A stretch of 64,000 nt of DNA from Spirosoma fluviale (GCF_900230225.1 NZ_OCNH01000001.1:930001-994000); one strand, 5' to 3'. Shown: positions 17,005-26,775, counted from the stretch's first letter. Translations and numbers: made by a program. Notes: a model not told the origin generated them from the sequence alone.

Positions 17005-19308
17005 ATGACTGTCGCCGATACAGACCGGAAATTCGATTCAGGACTTTCGGCCGGGGAAATCAGGAAAACGTATCCCGTGTTGGAAATGTCCTGCGCGGCC
17101 TGTGCCGTTAGTGTCGAATCCATCCTGCAACACACACCCGGTGTGCGTGCCGCCGGGGTAAATTACGCCACGCAAACGGCCTGGGTTCAATTCAATCCAA
17201 CTATCGTTACACCCACCGAACTGCAGACGGCCGTTCGGGAAATGGGGTACGATATTATTATTGAGACGGAAGAGACGGGTGTCGATGCCCGGCAGGTTCA
17301 GGAAGAGGCACAGCAACAGCGGGTACAGCGCCTGAAACAGCGAACGATCTGGGCATTGATTCTATCGTTGCCCGTAGTGGTGATCGGTATGTTCTTTATG
17401 GACCAGATCCCCTATGGCAACTACATCATGATGGCACTCTCGGCGCCCATTGTGTTTGGGCTGGGTCGGTCGTTTTTTGTCAATGCCTGGAAACAGGCCC
17501 GACATGGCAGTGCCAACATGGATACGCTGGTGGCCCTGAGTACGGGTATCGCGTTTCTGTTCAGTGCTTTCACAACGCTCAACCCGGATTTCTGGCACAG
17601 CCGGGGCGTTCATCCGCACGTTTATTTCGAGGCCGCATCAGTCGTGATTACGTTCATCATGCTGGGTAAACTGCTCGAAGAAGGAGCCAAATCAAATACA
17701 TCATCGGCAATTAAAAAGCTGATGGGCCTACAACCCAAAACGGTTCATCTGGTTGTGGGCGATACCGAACAGGAAATCCCGATCGCTTCTGTTCAGGTCG
17801 GAAATCTGCTGCTCGTCCGGCCGGGCGAGAAAATTCCGGTCGATGGCCGGGTGGCGTCGGGGCAGTCGTATGTCGATGAAAGCATGATCAGCGGGGAGCC
17901 CGTACCGGTCGAAAAGCTGGCCGGTGCTCCGGTCTTCGCCGGGACGATAAATCAGAAAGGTAGTTTTCGGTTTCATGCCGAGAAAGTGGGGGCCGATACG
18001 CTGCTGGCTCAAATTATCCGGCTGGTTCAGGATGCGCAGGGGAGTAAAGCCCCGGTGCAGCGCACCGTCGACCGAATTGCCGGTGTTTTCGTACCGGTCG
18101 TGCTTGGCATTGCCGTCTTGACCTTCGTTGTCTGGGCGGTCTTTGGTCAATATTTCATGCCGGGAACGGATTCGTTAACCACGGCTCTCCTGACATCGGT
18201 AACGGTGCTGGTCATTGCCTGCCCTTGTGCGCTTGGCCTGGCTACCCCAACGGCCATTATGGTGGGTGTTGGCAAAGGAGCCGAAAACAACATCCTGATA
18301 AAAGATGCCGAAAGTCTGGAAATTGGCCATACCGTGAACGCAATCGTCCTCGACAAAACCGGAACGATTACTCAGGGAAAACCCGTCGTGACCGACTTAC
18401 TCTGGTTTGCTGATGCCGACCAACAGCCGCAGCTTGAGGCCGTACTATACACGCTGGAAAAACAGTCCGAGCATCCGCTGGCCGAAGCCGTCGTTACCCA
18501 TCTGTCGAAGTCAGCATCTGTGCAGCTGGATGGATTTACCAGTATGACCGGACGGGGGGTAAGTGCCCGATATAATAACGACCTGTATCTCATCGGCAGT
18601 CAGTCCTTATTACGCGAAAATCAGATTGAGTTACCGGCTGAACTGGCCCGGCAGGCGCTGGAGTTGCAAAATCAGGCGAAAACCGTGGTGTATTTCGCCC
18701 GTCAGACGCAAGATGCTGCGAACGGGCAAGTGCTGGCTATTCTGGCCATTACCGACCCGGTTAAAGCCAGTTCGAAGCAGGCCATTGACCGGCTGACGAG
18801 TCAGGGTATCGCTGTCTATATGCTAACCGGCGATAATGCCCAGACTGCGGCCGCTGTAGCCAAACAGGTTGGTATCAGCCAGTTCAAAGCCGAGGTAATG
18901 CCTTCCGATAAAGCGGCTTTTGTGCGGGAGTTACAGGTTGCCGGGAAAATTGTGGCGATGGTTGGCGATGGCATCAACGATTCGGAGGCACTGGCTCAGG
19001 CCAACGTGAGTATTGCGATGGGGAAAGGGTCCGACATTGCCATGGACGTAGCCCGAATGACGTTGATCACGTCCGATCTGACCAGTGTACCCAAGGCACT
19101 TCAGTTGTCGAAGCAAACCGTTCGGGTTGTTCGTCAAAACCTGTTCTGGGCGTTTATTTATAATCTGATCGGTATACCCATTGCTGCCGGGGTTCTTTAT
19201 CCGGCCTTTGGCTTTCTGCTGAACCCGATGATTGCCGGGGCCGCCATGGCGTTAAGTTCAGTATCGGTAGTGAGTAACAGCCTGCGCCTGCGAGGCATCC
19301 GGTTGTAA
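17005..19308 (+). CDS. copA: Cu(I)-exporting P1B-type ATPase CopA
   Basis: A 767-residue ATPase: one N-terminal HMA domain with CAAC (about 30-33), eight predicted TM helices, actuator loop SGEPVP, the metal-transport CPC in TM6 (about 405-407), phosphorylation site DKTGT (about 450), [12 protein letters not shown] and GDGIND. TM7 FIYN and TM8 MALSS residues match the Cu(I) subgroup (P1B-1). It exports Cu(I) from the cytoplasm. Co-transcribed with the upstream chaperone (6-bp gap). No cueR/csoR-type regulator lies next to it. Confidence 0.95.
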   Translation: MTVADTDRKFDSGLSAGEIRKTYPVLEMSCAACAVSVESILQHTPGVRAAGVNYATQTAWVQFNPTIVTPTELQTAVREMGYDIIIETEETGVDARQVQEEAQQQRVQRLKQRTIWALILSLPVVVIGMFFMDQIPYGNYIMMALSAPIVFGLGRSFFVNAWKQARHGSANMDTLVALSTGIAFLFSAFTTLNPDFWHSRGVHPHVYFEAASVVITFIMLGKLLEEGAKSNTSSAIKKLMGLQPKTVHLVVGDTEQEIPIASVQVGNLLLVRPGEKIPVDGRVASGQSYVDESMISGEPVPVEKLAGAPVFAGTINQKGSFRFHAEKVGADTLLAQIIRLVQDAQGSKAPVQRTVDRIAGVFVPVVLGIAVLTFVVWAVFGQYFMPGTDSLTTALLTSVTVLVIACPCALGLATPTAIMVGVGKGAENNILIKDAESLEIGHTVNAIVLDKTGTITQGKPVVTDLLWFADADQQPQLEAVLYTLEKQSEHPLAEAVVTHLSKSASVQLDGFTSMTGRGVSARYNNDLYLIGSQSLLRENQIELPAELARQALELQNQAKTVVYFARQTQDAANGQVLAILAITDPVKASSKQAIDRLTSQGIAVYMLTGDNAQTAAAVAKQVGISQFKAEVMPSDKAAFVRELQVAGKIVAMVGDGINDSEALAQANVSIAMGKGSDIAMDVARMTLITSDLTSVPKALQLSKQTVRVVRQNLFWAFIYNLIGIPIAAGVLYPAFGFLLNPMIAGAAMALSSVSVVSNSLRLRGIRL

Positions 19309-19366
19309 CGCGACTAGCCCCCCGCTACTTTCTCAAAGGGTGGGGTACTTCCATCAACGCGTAAAC

Positions 19367-19401
19367 AAAAAAGCCCCACCAGCAAACTGGTGGGGCTTTT
19401 T
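19367..19401. terminator. Bidirectional terminator between copA and rplY
   Basis: A perfect stem with A/T flanks (aaaaaagccccaccag, loop caaa, ctggtggggcttttt), so it has T-runs in both directions and serves both convergent genes. Confidence 0.88.
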
Positions 19402-19427
19402 CATGATCTATTAGCGAATTCGCGGTA

Positions 19428-19994
19428 TTATTTACCAACGGTACCACGCAGCGCACGTGGGATTTCGATGCTGGCTACTGGGTTTGACCCCTCTTCTAGC
19501 ATCTCGATGTTCGTTACCGGAATTTGACCAACACGGACAGATTTGCCCAGGTCAAGACCAGATACGTCTACATCAATAAAATCAGGGATGTTTTCAACGG
19601 TACCTTTCACGCGCAGTTTACGAACGCGGGTTACCAGTTTACCACCTTTTTGTACCCCTGGGGCCGTGCCAACTAACCGAACTGGAACAGCAATTTTGAT
19701 TGGTTTTTTATCCGTTATCAACAGGAAGTCGGCGTGCAGCAGCACGTCACTTACTGGGTGGAATTGTGCTTCCTGAAGAACAGCCCGGTATTCAGCGCCC
19801 TCGATGTTGAGAGCTACTTCAAAAATATTGGGTGTATAAATCAAATCACGGAACAGAATAGCCGGGGCATAAAAATGCACCTGCTCGTCTCCACCATATA
19901 ACACGCATGGAACATTGCCCTCGGCCCGAATCGCCTGTGATTCCGTGCGGCCGAGATTCGCTCGTTGATACCCTACAATCTCGATTTTTTTCAT
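19428..19994 (-). CDS. rplY: 50S ribosomal protein L25 (long CTC/TL5 form)
   Basis: A 188-residue protein with an N-terminal 5S-rRNA-binding L25 domain (about 1-95, opening with KIEIVGYQR and VPCVLYGG) and a C-terminal TL5-type beta domain (about 100-185). This two-domain form is common outside the gamma-proteobacteria, whose L25 is only about 95 residues. It follows prs in the same direction after an 84-bp gap; the prs-rplY order is widely conserved and supports the assignment. Confidence 0.95.
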   Translation of the reverse strand: MKKIEIVGYQRANLGRTESQAIRAEGNVPCVLYGGDEQVHFYAPAILFRDLIYTPNIFEVALNIEGAEYRAVLQEAQFHPVSDVLLHADFLLITDKKPIKIAVPVRLVGTAPGVQKGGKLVTRVRKLRVKGTVENIPDFIDVDVSGLDLGKSVRVGQIPVTNIEMLEEGSNPVASIEIPRALRGTVGK

Positions 19995-20078
19995 GACTTA
20001 AAAATTTAAAAATTAATGAGTGAAAGAACGAATGAGTAGAAAAAGCGGAGCTTAGTCGCTCGTTAACCCGTTCGTTTT

Positions 20079-21020
20079 TCAGTACTTTATAAACAGTGAA
20101 CTAATAGATTCGTGATCACGAATGCGCCCGATGGCTTTGGCAAATAACTCGGCCACCGACAACACTCTTATTTTTTCATTGGTCTGCTTCAACGGTAACG
20201 TATCCGCAACGACTAACTCCTGCAATACCGAGTTAGCAATGTTCTCATGAGCTTTACCCGACATAATTGGGTGGGTACATACCGCCCGTACGGACAGAGC
20301 TCCTTTGTCCAGAATAATCTGGGCCGCTTTCGCCATAGTGCCGCCTGTGTCGATCAGGTCATCCACCAGTACCACATTGGCGCCTTCTACATCGCCAATA
20401 ACCTGCATGGACGCAATTTCATTGGCCCGTTTACGGTGTTTGTCGCACAGCACAATGTCGGCGTTGAAGTGTTTCGCGAATGTACGGGCACGGTTGGCTC
20501 CCCCCACATCCGGCGACGCAACGACCAGGTTTTCCAGATTCAGGCTTCGGATATACGGTACAAACACCGACGTTCCTTCCAGATGGTCGACCGGGAAGTC
20601 GAAAAAGCCCTGAATCTGTCCGGCATGAAGATCAATGGTCATTAATCGATCAACACCCGATGCGGCCAGCATATTAGCAACCAGTTTGGCCGCAATCGAT
20701 ACCCTGGGCTTGTCTTTCCGATCCTGCCGGGCGTACCCGAAATACGGAATCACCACGGTTACATAGTGCGCCGATGCACGCCGGGCGGCATCGACCATGA
20801 GCATCAGTTCCAGTAAGTTATCGCCGGGAGGGGGCGTCGACTGAATGAGAAACACATCGCAGCCCCGAACGGATTCTTCAAAACTGGGTGACATTTCGCC
20901 ATCACTGAACCGCCGACAGGTATAACCACCTAAGTCCTTACCGTAATAATGAGCAATCTTTTCTGCCAGATATGTGGATTGACTACCAGAAAAAATCTTG
21001 ACGGGGTTAAACGAAGCCAT
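20079..21020 (-). CDS. prs: Ribose-phosphate pyrophosphokinase (PRPP synthase)
   Basis: A 313-residue class I PRPP synthase making PRPP from ribose-5-phosphate and ATP. Motifs visible: KIFSGSQS at the start, the flexible loop GYARQDRKDKPR (about 95-106), MTIDLHAGQIQGFF (about 130) and the PRPP-binding loop VLVDDLIDTGGT (about 215-226). Start chosen at ATG 21020 (MASFNPVK); the upstream Met adds eight residues. Upstream of rplY, probably one operon. A TACCTTTG box lies 21 bp before the start codon. Confidence 0.95.
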   Translation of the reverse strand: MASFNPVKIFSGSQSTYLAEKIAHYYGKDLGGYTCRRFSDGEMSPSFEESVRGCDVFLIQSTPPPGDNLLELMLMVDAARRASAHYVTVVIPYFGYARQDRKDKPRVSIAAKLVANMLAASGVDRLMTIDLHAGQIQGFFDFPVDHLEGTSVFVPYIRSLNLENLVVASPDVGGANRARTFAKHFNADIVLCDKHRKRANEIASMQVIGDVEGANVVLVDDLIDTGGTMAKAAQIILDKGALSVRAVCTHPIMSGKAHENIANSVLQELVVADTLPLKQTNEKIRVLSVAELFAKAIGRIRDHESISSLFIKY

Positions 21021-21041
21021 GAGTGCCAGACAAATTTCCCG

Positions 21042-21049
21042 CAAAGGTA
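21042..21049 (-). promoter_or_regulatory. Candidate -7 box of the prs-rplY operon
   Basis: TACCTTTG on the minus strand matches TAnnTTTG exactly and sits 21 bp upstream of the prs ATG. A -33 element is not obvious. Confidence 0.45.
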
Positions 21050-21201
21050 CGGAAAAAATGGCCCCGTTATCGGTTTGTTTTTAAGTTTCTTTACGAATAG
21101 GGGACCATCGCCGGTTTACGGGCGATAAACCAGTCGCTAAAAAGGACCGGAAAAAGGGTTGAAAAGCTCAAACAATTAGCCATACAATAACTTAGATACG
21201 T

Positions 21202-22377
21202 ATGGAAATTCCCACTACCACTCGGCTAATTGACTCAGTACCCAACTTGCCAGTGAGCATTGATTCAAGTCAGTTAACGGAATTGCTCAGCCGGATTTAT
21301 ACGCTTGCCGCTGAGACCGATGATGAAAAGGCGTTTCCGGAAGAAGCGTTCGACGGACTGGCTAAAGCGGGCCTATTAGCCGTTACATTACCGAACCACC
21401 AACTCGATGGCCAACAGCCCCGAACGGCCGGACTGTTGCAGATATTAAAGCGAGTGGGCGCGGCTAATCTGGCGGTGGGACGAGTGTATGAAGGGCACAT
21501 CAATGCCTTGAGTTTAATCCGGCATTACGCTACACCAAAACAGAAAAAGACCTGGTTTGCCGATGTAAGCCAGCATAATCGCTTGTTCAGCGTGTGGAAC
21601 ACCCAGGCTGGCGATGGCGTAAAAATTCATTTTATCGGGAATGGTCGTTACCGGCTGGAAGGGTCAAAAACCTTTTGCTCCGGGGCCGGTTACATTCAGA
21701 GGCCACTTGTAACGGGGCAACTCGTGGGCGGACCGACAGCGGGCTGGCAGATGTGCATCATTCCGACTGAGCGCGTGAAGGAAATTCCGCAGGATGACCG
21801 GTTCTGGCAACCGCTGGGTATGCGGGCCTCCGTTAGCTATAAACTGGACTTCACCGGGGTCGAACTGGATGAAGATGATCTGCTGGGGCAACCCGACGAC
21901 TATTACCGACAACCGTATTTTAGTGGAGGAGCTATTCGCTTTGCGGCCGTTCAGCTGGGTGGGGCGGAGGCTTTGTTCGATGCAACAAGATCGTTCCTTT
22001 CCTCGATGGGTCGTACCGACGACGCATTTCAACGGATGCGTCTAGCCGAAATGGCCTGTCTGATTGAATCGGGGAATCAGTGGATCAACAGCGCCGGGCT
22101 GAAAACCGACGAATGGCAGGCCAGTAGGACCGACGCCGAGAAAATTGTTGCCTACGCGAATATGACCCGGACAACTATCGAAGAGATCTGCCTACGCATG
22201 ATGCCCCTCGCCGAACGCTCGGTGGGTGCCCGTGGGTTGATGCGCCCGCTGCCATTTGAGCGGATTCACCGCGACCTGACATTTTACCTCCGGCAACCGG
22301 CACCGGATGCTACCCTGCTCGATATTGGTCGATTTGTTCTTGATATTCAACAGAAAGCAAATGAACTCTGGAAATGA
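21202..22377 (+). CDS. Acyl-CoA dehydrogenase family flavoprotein
   Basis: A 391-residue protein with the acyl-CoA dehydrogenase layout: N-terminal helical domain (about 20-130), middle beta domain (about 135-235, containing EGSKTFCSGAGY) and a C-terminal four-helix domain (about 240-385) closer to the type-2 group that includes flavin monooxygenases. The substrate cannot be read. Its stop overlaps the start of a PIG-L deacetylase gene by 17 bp, so it heads a three-gene unit. The setting suggests modification of an acyl chain or lipid-linked sugar rather than beta-oxidation; that is inference. Confidence 0.85.
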   Translation: MEIPTTTRLIDSVPNLPVSIDSSQLTELLSRIYTLAAETDDEKAFPEEAFDGLAKAGLLAVTLPNHQLDGQQPRTAGLLQILKRVGAANLAVGRVYEGHINALSLIRHYATPKQKKTWFADVSQHNRLFSVWNTQAGDGVKIHFIGNGRYRLEGSKTFCSGAGYIQRPLVTGQLVGGPTAGWQMCIIPTERVKEIPQDDRFWQPLGMRASVSYKLDFTGVELDEDDLLGQPDDYYRQPYFSGGAIRFAAVQLGGAEALFDATRSFLSSMGRTDDAFQRMRLAEMACLIESGNQWINSAGLKTDEWQASRTDAEKIVAYANMTRTTIEEICLRMMPLAERSVGARGLMRPLPFERIHRDLTFYLRQPAPDATLLDIGRFVLDIQQKANELWK

Positions 22378-23221
22378 TAAAGCAAATGTCCTTGACGAGT
22401 TAGCTCGTATTGCTGATCTCGACACCCTCGGTGATACCTTTGTAGTCGCTCCTCATCCGGATGATGAATCACTGGGCTGCGGAGGAACTATAGCCCAGTT
22501 ATGCCAACGGGGTTATGCCGTACATGTGCTGTTTATCAGTGACGGCACCATGTCGCATCCCAACTCGGCGAGCTACCCGGCCGATCGGCTCCGGCAAGTG
22601 CGCGAACAGGAAGCGCTGGACGCGCTGACTATTTTGGGGGTGCCGCGTGAGAATGTCATTTTCATGCGGCAGAAAGATACGCGGGTAGCTATGCCGCATA
22701 GTCTCTGTTTTAGTAATGCGGTCGACTGTATCCATGACCTTTTGATGATCTACAAGCCGACAACGGTACTCGTCCCCTGGCGACGCGACCCCCACCGCGA
22801 TCATCGGGCGAGCTGGCATCAACTGACCGCTGCCGTCGATAAGCTTAAGAACAAGCCCCGCGTGCTCGAATACCTAATCTGGTTGTGGGAGCTGGGTACG
22901 GAGGAGGATATGCCGGTAGAAAATGAAATGCTGGCCTGGCGGGTTCCGATCGAGTCGGTCATGGAACTGCGCAATAGGGCTATTGCCGCGCATCGCTCGC
23001 AGGTGAGCCGAATGATCGACGATGACCCCACGGCTTTCTACCTGTCGCCGGAATTACTGGAGCATTTTAAAGAGCCAAGAGAATTATTTCTGGAACAACC
23101 TAACCGAGAACCTCATCATGCCAGCGTCCAGCCTGAATACCACTTATTTCGATGGTGTTTATCGGGCCAGCAACGACCCATGGGCCTTCGAAACCAGTCC
23201 ATACGAACGGGCAAAATATGA
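22361..23221 (+). CDS. PIG-L family zinc-dependent deacetylase (LmbE-like)
   Basis: A 286-residue protein starting at ATG 22361, inside the end of the acyl-CoA dehydrogenase gene. The zinc motif PHPDDE (about residues 30-35) and the second ligand region RDPHRDHR (about 140) are those of PIG-L/LmbE enzymes, which remove N-acetyl groups from sugars such as GlcNAc conjugates. Family similarity seems to stop near ELFLEQP (about 250); the last 35 residues read through the start of the next gene in another frame. The 104-bp overlap with the methyltransferase is unusual. Related bacteria encode both as one fused protein. Confidence 0.88.
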   Translation: MNSGNDKANVLDELARIADLDTLGDTFVVAPHPDDESLGCGGTIAQLCQRGYAVHVLFISDGTMSHPNSASYPADRLRQVREQEALDALTILGVPRENVIFMRQKDTRVAMPHSLCFSNAVDCIHDLLMIYKPTTVLVPWRRDPHRDHRASWHQLTAAVDKLKNKPRVLEYLIWLWELGTEEDMPVENEMLAWRVPIESVMELRNRAIAAHRSQVSRMIDDDPTAFYLSPELLEHFKEPRELFLEQPNREPHHASVQPEYHLFRWCLSGQQRPMGLRNQSIRTGKI

Positions 23222-23705
23222 GGCTACCCTCGCTGCACTACCGCGCGAACACTATGCAAATGCTTTCGAAATTGGATGCTCGATTGGGGTACTCAGCCAA
23301 ATGCTGGCAAGCCGTTGTGGTGCCCTTTTGTCAGTCGATGCCAGTGAACTACCACTAAAAACGGCTCGTGCCCGGCTTGCCCCCTACAAACAGGTAACTG
23401 TGCGGCAAATGAGTATTCCCGGTGAGTTTCCTGAAGGGGAGTTTGATTTGATTCTGCTGTCGGAAGTGGGGTATTATCTGGCGATGGAGGATTTGCAACG
23501 GGCGCGTCAGCAGATGCTCGACCAGTTGACCCGAGACGGCCATTTGTTACTGGTTCACTGGACACCAGTGGTCCATGATTATCCGCTGACGGGTGATCAG
23601 GTCCACGATGAGTTCATGAAAATGGCTGGTCCTGACAAGCCGCTAAAACACCTGCTGGGCCAGCGCGGAGAAACGTATCGGCTGGATTTGTTTCAAAAGA
23701 GTTGA
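23118..23705 (+). CDS. NodS-like class I SAM-dependent methyltransferase
   Basis: A 195-residue Rossmann-fold methyltransferase. Motif I is FEIGCSIG (about 50), the acidic end of strand 2 is SVDASE (about 73) and the LLSEVGYYL stretch (about 112) resembles the NodS N-methyltransferase family. ATG 23118 was chosen as start because the conserved TYFDGVYR region follows directly. It overlaps the deacetylase by 104 bp in the +1 frame, so it is either translationally coupled or the product of a split fusion. The product would methylate a small molecule, possibly the deacetylated amino sugar. Confidence 0.85.
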   Translation: MPASSLNTTYFDGVYRASNDPWAFETSPYERAKYEATLAALPREHYANAFEIGCSIGVLSQMLASRCGALLSVDASELPLKTARARLAPYKQVTVRQMSIPGEFPEGEFDLILLSEVGYYLAMEDLQRARQQMLDQLTRDGHLLLVHWTPVVHDYPLTGDQVHDEFMKMAGPDKPLKHLLGQRGETYRLDLFQKS

Positions 23706-23708
23706 GGT

Positions 23709-23807
23709 GTCGTACCGAGCGTCGGCCCGGCGACCGTCCCGATCGGGCGGGAAACGACTTGATATACATCCGACCGGGACGGTCGCCGGGCTGACGCTCG
23801 ATATGAC
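23709..23807. repeat. Long GC-rich inverted repeat between convergent genes
   Basis: 32-base arms at 23709-23740 and 23776-23807 pair with three mismatches. It probably ends transcription of both neighbouring operons. The arm length and imperfect matches also fit a decayed palindromic repeat element. Confidence 0.65.
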
Positions 23808-23816
23808 AGTAAGTCA

Positions 23817-24971
23817 TCAGGAAGCCAGGTAGGACCGTAAATTTTGAATGGCAACCGTGATCGGAACGGGTTGCCAGTGGGTTGCCCAGGCCCCCGTGGT
23901 CATCTTTTCCTCAACCTTTTCCCACAGGGAGCCAAAGAAACTGTTTTGTCGAATCTCCGCAGCCAGCCAGTCGAAGTCGATCAGCAGCTCATTGGCAATA
24001 CGTTGGAGTAAGTGGATTTGAACCGGTTGCTTTCGTTGCTGCCAGCACAACCGCAGTTGCTGGCGGTTACGAAGTTGCGTAATGACCGCTTCTGCCGGTT
24101 GGGCCAGCTGACATTGATTGGTTTCTGTCATGGCTGACCAGTAGCGAAGCTGTTCCGAAAAACCAACGGCCACCCGGCCCTGCGTTCGGGTAGAGGTGTA
24201 GACTTTAACGAGGGGGCTTTTCCGAACCTTGGCGTCCATTCGGATTAGCGCCCGGTAAAAGGCCTCATCCTCCAGAAAAGGTTTTTCCGGCAGTCGGCCC
24301 ACCCGGTCGTACATTCGGCAGGTAACCGCAATGCTGGCGCCAAAATGCTGGAAATGCCGGGGCCAGGGGTCATGTAAACAGGGGTCGAACTGAGCTTCAG
24401 CTTTGGCAACCAATGTCCGGTACATGACGTCGCGCAGGTGGTATAAGCGCACCTGACTCTGATCGGGGTGGGTTAAAATTCGACCACCAACAGCATCGTT
24501 ACCGTTCGAAATCTCAAGCATAATACTATGAATCCAGTGCTGGTCGACAATAGTATCGCCATCGGTCGATGCAATGATGCCGTTCGGATTACCACTATCC
24601 GTTAGCCGCCGGTAGGCTTCGTCCATGAGCAACCGCCTTACGGTACCGATATTTGCTTTGTTGGGTGGTAACTGAATCTGGGCGATGTGAAGGGCAAACG
24701 CTGGATATTGACGCTGGTACCGACGGGCTACCTCATAGGAATGATCGGTACAGTTATTGGCCAGTAAAAGGACTTCGTAACAGCTTGAATCGAGGGGTAA
24801 ATCATTGCCAGCAAGCTGTTTGCGTAGCGCATCCAGCGTGTCGGTCAAGTGATGTGCTTCGTTTCGTACCGGAACAATTACAGTCAGTTGCAGGGTTGAT
24901 GAAGGCAACGTTTGGTTAAACAAAAGCCGGTTGCCGGGTGCGTCATTAATCTCTGTGATAGAAGGCTGCAT
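23817..24971 (-). CDS. Family 2 glycosyltransferase
   Basis: A 384-residue GT-A protein. The N-terminal nucleotide-sugar region starts with VIVPVRNEAHHL (about 31-42); a metal-binding DGD in STDGDTIVD (about 138) and an EDEAF motif (about 240) mark the catalytic half. The C-terminal 100 residues are not recognised and no TM helix is evident. It transfers a sugar from an NDP donor to an unknown acceptor. It is the last gene of a leftward run (epimerase, PAP2 phosphatase, glycosyltransferase) facing the deacetylase/methyltransferase run. Confidence 0.87.
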   Translation of the reverse strand: MQPSITEINDAPGNRLLFNQTLPSSTLQLTVIVPVRNEAHHLTDTLDALRKQLAGNDLPLDSSCYEVLLLANNCTDHSYEVARRYQRQYPAFALHIAQIQLPPNKANIGTVRRLLMDEAYRRLTDSGNPNGIIASTDGDTIVDQHWIHSIMLEISNGNDAVGGRILTHPDQSQVRLYHLRDVMYRTLVAKAEAQFDPCLHDPWPRHFQHFGASIAVTCRMYDRVGRLPEKPFLEDEAFYRALIRMDAKVRKSPLVKVYTSTRTQGRVAVGFSEQLRYWSAMTETNQCQLAQPAEAVITQLRNRQQLRLCWQQRKQPVQIHLLQRIANELLIDFDWLAAEIRQNSFFGSLWEKVEEKMTTGAWATHWQPVPITVAIQNLRSYLAS

Positions 24972-25083
24972 AGAACTACTTGTGGGTCCGTATGCGAAAA
25001 TTTAGTGCGGACACGTCGTAGTTTTTAACCATCTGTACGCCGGATTGTTGGCGGCCGTACACGAAGTTATTGGCAGAAACAGA

Positions 25084-25659
25084 TCAGGCTATTTTACGGC
25101 TATTGGAGTGCCGCTGCCATTTCCTGAAACCGGTTACACTAATGGCCGCTGCCAATACACCAACCCCGGTGCCAGCGAGTACATCGAGCGGATAGTGAGC
25201 GGCCACGTAGATTCGGCTGTAAGAAACCACGGCAGCCCACAAAAATCCCCATCGCAGCCAGCGGTGTTCGTTTCCCAGCATCAGCCAAAGGCTGGTTGCC
25301 AGAGCAAACGTAGTCGATGCGTGCGAGGAGCAGAACCCGTACTGCCCGCCACATTCGAGCACCGGGTGAATGAGTTTTTGAAGAGATAGTTCGTGGCAGG
25401 GCCGCAGCCGTTGGGTGAGGGGCTTGATGATCGAAGACGCCACCTGATCGGCCAGCGCAACCGAAACGATAATGGTTAAAATGAGCCAAACGGCCTGTTG
25501 GCGATACCGGTAAATCAGCCAGCCGATCAGGATCGCATAAAATGGAATCCAGCTGTTACGCTCCGTGATCCAGATCATGATCGGGTCCAGCCAGGGCAGA
25601 TAACGACCGTTAAGCCAGAGAAAAAACCGGATGTCCAGTTGATTAAGTGCGTCAATCAT
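25084..25659 (-). CDS. PAP2 (type 2 phosphatidic acid phosphatase) membrane protein
   Basis: A 191-residue protein with about five hydrophobic helices and the three PAP2 motifs: K-x6-RP in KPLTQRLRP (about 77-85), a CSSHAS form of the usual PSGH (about 109) and SRIYVAAHYPLD (about 147-158) with the catalytic His and Asp. Such enzymes release phosphate from lipid phosphates or undecaprenyl diphosphate at the outer face of the membrane. The gene starts 3 bp after the epimerase gene and is in an operon with it. Confidence 0.88.
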   Translation of the reverse strand: MIDALNQLDIRFFLWLNGRYLPWLDPIMIWITERNSWIPFYAILIGWLIYRYRQQAVWLILTIIVSVALADQVASSIIKPLTQRLRPCHELSLQKLIHPVLECGGQYGFCSSHASTTFALATSLWLMLGNEHRWLRWGFLWAAVVSYSRIYVAAHYPLDVLAGTGVGVLAAAISVTGFRKWQRHSNSRKIA

Positions 25660-25662
25660 GAA

Positions 25663-26577
25663 TTACAGAACCAGAAACTGACTTAGGTAATTTCGGGCGG
25701 TCAGGATGGCGGTTTTGACATCTTGCGGCTGACTTTCGTAGGCCTTATCTTCCACTTCAATACAGACTGGTCCCCGGTAGCGAACGTCGGTCAGGGCGGC
25801 AAAAAAGTCACGCCAGCGAACATCGCCCAGGCCGGGAAGTTTGGGCGAATGGTATTCCAGCGGATTGGCCATAATGCCCACCCGGTTCAATTTGTCGCGG
25901 TACAGTTTTACGTCTTTCAAGTGGATGTGGTGCAGCCGGTCGCGGTAGTCGTAAATGGGTTTGACTTCGTCCATCATCTGCCAGATCAGGTGGCTTGGGT
26001 CGTAGTTGAGGCCCAGTGCCCGCGAGGGGATAATCTCGAACATCCGGTCCCAGATGGCGGGTGTGGTGGCGAGGTTTTTGCCGCCCGGCCACTCATCGTC
26101 CGTAAACCACATGGGGCAGTTTTCAATGCCGATTTTAACATTACACTCCTCGGCGACCTTGACAATGGCTGGCCAGTGTTCGGCATACAGCTTCAGGTTG
26201 TCGGTAATGCTCAGCGATGGGTTTCGGCCGATGAATGTGTTCACTACCGGAACGCCGAGCCGGGCAGCCGCCCGAATGATCTTCTTGATGTGTTCGCGAT
26301 AAAATTCAGCCTGCTCCGGGTTGGGGTCGAGCGGATTTGGGTAATACCCCAGCCCTGAAATTGACACCTTGTAAAGCCGGGTCAGGTTATGGATCTGATC
26401 GACATGCAGGTTGTCGACATCGATGTGCGTTACCCCGGCATACCGACGTGCATCGGCATTTTCCGACGGCCAGCACATCAGTTCAACGCATTTAAACTGA
26501 TGTTCCGAAGCAAATTTCAATACGCTGTTGAGATCATAATCGGCCAGAATAGCCGAAACAAAGCCGAGGTTAAGCAT
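25663..26577 (-). CDS. Sugar phosphate isomerase/epimerase (AP endonuclease-2-like TIM barrel)
   Basis: A 304-residue single-domain TIM barrel of the xylose-isomerase-like group. Metal-ligand segments visible: IGIENCPMW (about 152), NYDPSHL (about 198) with its Asp and His, HIHLKD (about 225) and CIEVED near the end. Members isomerise or epimerise sugars, inositols or hydroxypyruvate; the substrate is unknown. It heads the leftward three-gene run. Confidence 0.87.
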   Translation of the reverse strand: MLNLGFVSAILADYDLNSVLKFASEHQFKCVELMCWPSENADARRYAGVTHIDVDNLHVDQIHNLTRLYKVSISGLGYYPNPLDPNPEQAEFYREHIKKIIRAAARLGVPVVNTFIGRNPSLSITDNLKLYAEHWPAIVKVAEECNVKIGIENCPMWFTDDEWPGGKNLATTPAIWDRMFEIIPSRALGLNYDPSHLIWQMMDEVKPIYDYRDRLHHIHLKDVKLYRDKLNRVGIMANPLEYHSPKLPGLGDVRWRDFFAALTDVRYRGPVCIEVEDKAYESQPQDVKTAILTARNYLSQFLVL

Positions 26578-26741
26578 GAAAAGAGGTACGATTTAGGTCA
26601 ATAGTCAATTCGTCAGGAAATGGTGGGCTAAGTTAAGCGATTGTTATGGGACAGGCTATAAAATGCCGCAAATAACAGCGTTGACTGTAGTTCTGAATAC
26701 CATTTAATTGGTTGATTAAGAAAGAATTAGCTAAATGGTTA

Positions 26742-26749
26742 TATCTTTG
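26742..26749 (+). promoter_or_regulatory. Candidate -7 box for the membrane protein gene
   Basis: TATCTTTG matches TAnnTTTG and lies 26 bp before the ATG at 26776. Confidence 0.45.
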
Positions 26750-26775
26750 AAATCCCACCTAAACTGGCTACTGCC

